This document shows positions 57,086 to 64,000 of a DNA stretch of 64,000 nucleotides, one piece after another (positions within the stretch are counted from its first letter, which is position 1; every line of letters begins with the position of its first letter). Position numbers and translations under genes: made by a program. Under the pieces are notes generated by a model, which searched no databases, was not told where the DNA came from, and saw only the letters and a program-made list of their open reading frames with translations. The DNA is taken from the NCBI GenBank assembly GCA_964006375.1, contig OZ023270.1:56030536-56094535 (forward strand), given 5' to 3'. This DNA is from Tillus elongatus (lineage: Eukaryota; Arthropoda; Insecta; Coleoptera; Cleridae).

Positions 57086-59144
57086 AGCATTGACTACGTT
57101 GGTCACTATTAGTCTTTTCATTTTTGTTTTCAAAAGTATTTTTAATTTTTTTCTTTCGACTTTGTAATTGAATTGATGATGGAACCCTGAATGATAGGAA
57201 TGGATTACGTTTATTTATATACATTTCTACTTTCTATGGCTACGTTGCCAGCATTCAGCAAGGAAGGTATACATTTACAATGTATTTCATTGTCCTGTAT
57301 TTACTCTAATCGAATTTCAATATATTAGCACGCGTCCCAATGTATTTACCACAAACGACCTAGTTAATTGCTTCATTCGTTGCAGTCTGCATGTCCGTTT
57401 CGTTACTATTCTTCATTACAGCACCCTGTAATGTTGATTGGGACGGTCAATACCAAATCAGATTAACTCGTTATCCTTCTTCCGTCTAGCCTAATCCACT
57501 AAACAATGTACTGATTAAAATGTAAAGAAATTCTGCAACACGAATAAGCTCTCGGGAAAGTTACGTTTTAACATTGTTTCAAACAGTGCTTTTACTTAAG
57601 TATCTTTATAAAATGCAGGTTTCCTTGCAAACATCTTCAGTATTTCCATGCACAAACAAAAATTGCGCTTACGTAGCAATGATCATTAACTTATTAGACG
57701 TATCACTGTGAAGTCATAAGTAAAGATGTCAAAGTACTGTTGAGCAATGAAGTTAAACAAAATATCGACCAAAATAGCCAACATCGAAAAATCGGAGTAT
57801 CCAGTCATTTACCTGTATTTTAAGGAGTCAGTAAATGAACACATGTAAGAAGGTATGATTAAAACCCCTAGCGTTCAATGTCCCTCGTATGCGACACAAA
57901 AAACTTGGTTGGTAGCTTAAACGAAGTAAATTTTCAATTCAAAAGAAAAAGCAGTCGGAGTAACCGATTTTTGTGTTTATCCTTAACAATATCGATGCAG
58001 TTCATGATATGCTTCTGTCAGATCGTTGAATTGGGCTAAGATGAATATCTGTGCTCTGAATATATCACATTATATAGTTCACATCGATTTGGGGATGTAA
58101 AACTTTGTGCAAAATCGATCTTCTTAAACCATGCTGTTACTATGGATAACATTTAAATACATTTTTATGGCTCATAAACAATAGAAATATGAATAGAAAC
58201 AATAAGACCTAAGAAGTTTTGTGTTGAAAATCTATGCTGGAAAGGCTCTTACTTGTTTTTGAGATATCCATCTCAGGCATGATTGACTTTCTTGATAAGG
58301 GTAGAGCAGTAACTGGGAGTTATTGTTCGACTTTACTGATCATTCTAACAAAAAAAACATAAGGAAAACGCAATGAAAGCTATCCAAAGGTATTTTGTGT
58401 TTGCAAGGCAATGTCCCTCCACACAAATCACATGTTGCCATAAAAACAATTTGTGATTTAGAATTACTTACTCTTACTTTTTATTACCTCTTATTCACTA
58501 GATCTGGCCTGAAATTTTTTTCAGTTACATATAATAACAGTATATAATATGACGTGGTATCCTTAAGCTTTTTTTTGTCTTGGTAGGCTGAATGCCTTTA
58601 ACCTTTTCCAGTTTAAATAAATAACAGCATACGCATCCCGCAATGTTGAATACTACATTTTTTGTTCTATTGCATAAAAGACAGAAGTGGTAAATTGATA
58701 TTTGTAGTGTTGCTGATTTTACAATTTCACGGTCAACAGTAAGTAGACTGCCTGAGTGACTTCTGGGATATTCTACCGTGATCGAAATCACTTGGTGGGT
58801 TGCTAGATGTTTCGTTGACTTGCGAAATTGACAGTGACGTTCTGTGTAACTTTTTCTTCTTTAGTTGACATTTCCTAAATAGAATTTGACTTCGCAGGAT
58901 GTTTTATGATAATTGAGCTGTCCGAGATGCTGTCATCACAATTCTAATATGGCTGCTGGTAGGTACACATTTGAAACTACTCTATTGTTTTGAATAGCGG
59001 TGCATGACGTTCTCGTGTTTTTTAAAGAATCTAGTTTGTAAATTGTTTATAAATGTTCCCGTTAGTTTAAAGTTTGTGTAAATATAAATTTAGTAGACAG
59101 TAGTGTGTTACCAAATAAAGTACTATTTTTTTAACTTCAAAAAT
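57086..59144. other. Unassigned; 5' flank of the THAP gene
   Basis: Low repeat content by eye and no clear ORF. The last roughly 250 bp (ATGGCTGCTGG at 58949 and after) could hold the promoter and 5' UTR of the THAP gene. An 88-codon minus frame at 58525-58791 has CLLCNR and CVCCYL cysteine pairs but no family match. Confidence 0.4.
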
Positions 59145-59300
59145 ATGCCTACGACGTGTTGTGCTGTGAAATGCGGAAGTCGTGGTAATCGCGATAGAAT
59201 CAAGTTTTTCAGAATACCGAGTGTACTACAATTTCCACATAAACCAGAGTTGAATGAGCTCTCGAAAATCCGGAGATTAAGGTGGATACACGCAATTAAA
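59145..59300 (+). pseudogene. THAP-domain gene, N-terminal exon piece
   Basis: 52 codons from ATG 59145: MPTTCCAVKCGSRGNRDRIK, FFRIPSVLQFPHKPELNELS and RRLRWIHAIK. The start is chosen because MP(T)xCxxxxC is the invariant THAP start. The first two zinc-binding Cys, the FP-type motif and the Trp are present. The frame then hits TAA at 59301 because a Helentron-like 5' end begins at 59306. The remaining domain (C-x2-H and the final AVP-like motif) resumes at 63812. THAP domains are zinc-dependent DNA-binding modules. Confidence 0.85.
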
Positions 59301-59305
59301 TAAAG

Positions 59306-61124
<1,819 letters not shown>

Positions 61125-61381
61125 AGTGTTTTACATAGTGTCATAGTGCCTGGACTGCATATTGTGTGAAAGAATGCAATAAATTGACTTGGTACAAATT
61201 AATAAAACGAATTTCAAGAAATCACAAGACTGTTTAAAAATCCATGTCGCTTAAAAGTTGTTATCTTTAACAAAATACTAGCGAGATAACAAATGCAAGT
61301 TTTAGCTAAAGGTGGGTACACACATGGTTTTCACTGTAAATAGTTTATATTGGGTCTTGTTAAATTTAATTGCTATATAAT

Positions 61382-62179
61382 ATGAGTGCATCAACTGGAA
61401 TATCAAATGATGATTTGCTAAAGGCTATAAATTATAACAAAAAGGAAATCAAGGCATTTATAGAAGATCAATTTAGATTATTTAGACATGAAGTTGAAAT
61501 AGCTAATAAAAAGATAGAGTACCTTGAAGCTGAAAACAAGGAGCTACAGAGCAAAGTTAAATACTTAGAGAAGAAAAGCAAAAGAAATAACATTATTGTG
61601 CATGGACTGGCCACTGATAGTAATAATAGGGACACAGTCTTGGAGATTATTGCAGAGAAGTTTAAGGAAATATTGGAAGTTAACCTGGAAAGATATGATA
61701 TGAATAGTGTGGACATATTTGGCAAAACTAAAAAGGTCGTAAAAGTGGAACTATCAACGTTTTTAAAAAAAGTAGAGATTTTGAAACGGTCTCATAAATT
61801 TAAAGGCACTTCAATATTTGTTTCACACGACCTGACAAGAGAGGAACAGCAGGGAAGGAAAATACTGGTTCAACATTTAAAAATAGCTAAGAACAGAAAA
61901 CAAAATGCATCAATTAGGGGAAATAAGCTCTATGTAAATGATGAAGTATACACCGCTGAACAACTTCAGGATACGTTAGAGGAGCAACCGGAGGACGGAG
62001 ATCAGATACACAGCATCAGACGTTCATTATCAGAAGGCAGTACACTCCCACGGGCAGACTCACCTTTACTTGAAGCATACCAGCCGGCAGAGCATTCACA
62101 AACTCTGCCAACAGATGCTGCGAGAGTAAACAATATTAGTGAGAAAAGGCTGACAAGAAGAGCCGCAACGAAGAAGTAA
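61382..62179 (+). CDS. LINE ORF1-like coiled-coil RNA-binding protein
   Basis: 265 codons from ATG 61382 (the frame is open slightly upstream but without ATG). Residues about 15-70 are a heptad-type coiled coil (FRLFRHEVEIANKKIEYLEA, KELQSKVKYLEKKSKR). RNNIIVHGLATDSNN starts an RRM-like domain as in L1 ORF1p/Transposase_22. GTSIFVSHDLTREEQQGRKI and RGNKLYVNDEVYT follow as a C-terminal domain. The tail is Ser/Arg-rich and basic. The frame is fully open. It would coat element RNA as a trimer, by analogy with L1. Origin in a LINE is likely but the clade is unclear. Confidence 0.65.
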   Translation: MSASTGISNDDLLKAINYNKKEIKAFIEDQFRLFRHEVEIANKKIEYLEAENKELQSKVKYLEKKSKRNNIIVHGLATDSNNRDTVLEIIAEKFKEILEVNLERYDMNSVDIFGKTKKVVKVELSTFLKKVEILKRSHKFKGTSIFVSHDLTREEQQGRKILVQHLKIAKNRKQNASIRGNKLYVNDEVYTAEQLQDTLEEQPEDGDQIHSIRRSLSEGSTLPRADSPLLEAYQPAEHSQTLPTDAARVNNISEKRLTRRAATKK

Positions 62180-63057
62180 TGTGGTCAATTGATAAGTAGA
62201 TTTATTTGATGTTTTCTGGTAGTTTAAATAAATTTTAAGCTATTTAAGTTAATTAAGGAATAGTTGACAGTTTAGTTATAATATTTGTTCAGGTTAAGTG
62301 AGCATTGTTACATGATTTTTTATTTATTATTAAGATGATGTTCTTGACAGAATGATTTCGATCTGATCAGTTTGTCTCAGTACTTTGTTTTATACTTTTC
62401 TTTTGTTTTTTCCTTATTATAAAGCAGTCGTTATTCAGTATTCAAAAGTATTGGGAGGCTTTTAATATGTAAGCAAACAGTAGGGACTAGATAATGAGAA
62501 GGAAGGATCAATATGCCGCGATATTATTTTTTGTAAGTTTATAGATAAACAAAAATTGTTTAATTAATTAATTAAAATATTATAAACGTTATTGTACAGG
62601 TTAAAGTCATGTGTAATGTGCAGTGCTGGAGAGTGCTTAGAATTACATGGACTTACCTCTAGTATCAAATGGCTAGTATTGTTAGAATGTCGCGGACTGG
62701 ATGCTGGGTGACGGTAGTGTAGCCGGTGATTAGAATAGGGTAATCACAGGGTGAAGTTGTACCCTGTTAATGTGGATGTGTTTCTCGTGTTCTAGAGATG
62801 TGAGAACGGTTCATATTGTCAGGTGCAGACAGTCATGTATCTCTATTTATTGTAAATCTCTTACAAAGAATCTCCATGTTCTTTATCATCTTCCAAATTG
62901 ATTTTGTCTCTCATGCTTGTCTGAATCTGGGATTGTGTACATACATGTATTATATTATACATTTCTCTATCTATGTTATTTTTACACTTTGACAATCATA
63001 AATCATACTTCTAAATGCAAAGATGCTGAATATAGGAATGCGCGTGATCTAAAAATC

Positions 63058-63141
<84 letters not shown>

Positions 63142-63629
63142 CATATGTATGTCTTGACTCCTTGGTAGAAAGCATGAAGGGTCAAAATTTGTATTGTGTC
63201 AGGCTGAGAACATGCATTTTGCCAAATTTAAAGTCAATATCTACAATATACTTCGTGTGAATCTATATATGTGTTGTAAGATATATTTTTTTAGTATTTC
63301 ATAAAATTTTGATTGCGCACAAGTCTTTCTCTCGATTAGCTGTATTATTATTATTTAATAGTTAGTTTTTGGTTTATAGAAGACACGAGTTCTTTTATCT
63401 ACTGCCACCTAGGACCAATGTTAGGCTTAACTCACCGATTTACAGATCGTGCTCCATTTATAACAGCGTGCATCAGTCAATAGACATATTGTGTTGTGGT
63501 GAGTCTGAGATGAGACACGTTGCATCGCTGCTTGGTAATTAGTAGAACTTTACTATGTTATTTTTTATAGTGTATATGTATTGTATTCATACTCTTAATT
63601 TGGGATAATTCCCGTTGAGTATTTGTAGT
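62180..63629. other. Non-coding region after ORF1 with a (TA)n tract
   Basis: No RT motif on either strand. (TA)n at 63060-63135. A GC-richer stretch lies at 62680-62790. Probably the LINE 3' UTR plus other insertions. Confidence 0.4.
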
Positions 63630-63682
63630 AAATAAATGAGTAAATAAATGAGTAAATAAATAAATGAGTAAATATATAAACA

Positions 63683-63811
63683 TATAAAAGTAAAGTGACC
63701 CCGGATATGGGTTCTAGGGGTCCTAGTTCGCGCTCAATTGCAAAAAAATTTTCAAAATTCAAAAGTCGGGATCTCCCTATTAGTGAATTTTTTCTACGAA
63801 AATTCACTAAA
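63683..63811 (+). mobile_element. Outer Helentron-like element, 3' end
   Basis: GTGACCCCGGATATGGGTTC, then the conserved segment, and hairpin TAGTGAATTTT-TTCTACG-AAAATTCACTA at 63781-63809, almost identical to 61000-61122. Coding sequence of the THAP gene starts right after it. Confidence 0.65.
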
Positions 63812-64000
63812 AAAGATATAACAGAATTTACACTCAAGTATAGCAGAGTATGCAGTAAGCATTTTATCATAGGTACAACTTCATTTCAGATTTGATTTCA
63901 CGTTTACAAGAGGTATTACTTAAATTGTAGGAAAACCAGCTGAATTAATAGATCAAAATAATCATGACTGGGTTCCTTCTCTACTCATGGGATATAGAGA
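63812..64000 (+). pseudogene. THAP-domain gene, second part with a 58-bp intron (runs off the window)
   Basis: 63812-63872 reads KDITEFTLKYSRVCSKHFII. The C-x2-H (CSKH) supplies the last two zinc ligands. GT at 63873 and AG at 63930 bound a 58-bp intron. The exon resumes in frame at 63931 with GKPAELIDQNNHDWVPSLLM, which holds the W(V/I)P motif ending THAP domains. Joined in phase to the part at 59145-59300, only the 4.5-kb insertion interrupts the domain. A retained intron indicates a gene locus rather than a retrocopy. The rest lies beyond the window. Confidence 0.82.

Larger units (their letters stand above)
61125..63682 (+). mobile_element. ORF1-only LINE-like insertion
   Basis: Sequence between the inner Helentron and the outer Helentron 3' end. 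It has a coding block 61382-62179, a long AT-rich downstream region and a (TAAATAAATGAG)n tail at 63630-63675 that looks like a LINE 3' end. An internal (TA)n tract lies at 63060-63135. No RT is seen, so it may be a deleted LINE or an ORF1-only (HAL1-like) element. Confidence 0.45.

Overview
This is an AT-rich stretch of animal nuclear DNA, almost certainly from an insect. It holds no bacterial-style operons, no rRNA and no intact host gene. The evidence for an insect is the mix of mobile elements: an errantivirus (gypsy group) with an F-type envelope gene, Tc1/mariner elements with a D-x41-D catalytic spacing, a piggyBac remnant, CR1/jockey-type non-LTR elements, a Penelope-type GIY-YIG endonuclease, a tRNA-derived SINE and a THAP-domain gene with a tiny GT-AG intron. 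I cannot name the species or order.

Layout. 0-5 kb: a mariner copy split by a 5'-truncated LINE. 4-7 kb: copies of an abundant Helitron/Helentron-like family. It has a short hairpin at the 5' end (ACGCA/TGCGT arms), a subterminal TAGTGAATTTT repeat, a long (TA)n tract and a 3' hairpin ending CTAA. This family recurs at 12-13, 19, 31, 46-48, 50-52, 56-57 and 59-64 kb. 8.6-10.9 kb: LINE B. 13.4-14 kb: piggyBac C-terminus. 14.9-17.8 kb: LINE C. 19.4-22.8 kb: a second mariner copy split by a 2.25-kb unknown insertion. 23.5-23.9 kb: a Nopp140-like coding fragment. 25.8 kb: SINE. 26.5 kb: Penelope-type endonuclease. 27.5-30.15 kb: an LTR-env-LTR mini-provirus with matched 405-bp LTRs, a primer-binding site and a CGCG target duplication, but no gag or pol.

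32.5-43.2 kb is the most unusual part: a nearly perfect palindrome with two arms of about 5.3 kb around an 80-bp spacer, bounded on both sides by (TA)n. Each arm carries a tRNA-like gene with a T7 terminator, a 217-bp tandem array, a family of short related ORFs, and a 128-aa ORF that resembles the N-terminal domain of Polinton/adintovirus-type polymerase proteins. Each arm also has a 13-bp CAGCTG-containing array. The two 128-aa ORFs diverge from the centre. It may be a virus-like or Polinton-derived palindromic element, but an assembly fold-back must be excluded.

43-64 kb: a LINE tail, a tandemly duplicated SINE locus, a 1.1-kb fold-back element, a degenerate transposase-like gene split by a Helentron cluster, a LINE RNase H tail, and a mariner with both inverted termini inserted in a (TA)n tract. 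It ends with a THAP gene whose first exon is cut by a 4.5-kb nest of Helentrons and an ORF1-only LINE. The THAP frame resumes at 63.81 kb.

No genes work together as a pathway here. What the window records is layered insertion: mariner, then LINE; THAP exon, then Helentron, then LINE and inner Helentron; Helentron (TA)n, then mariner.
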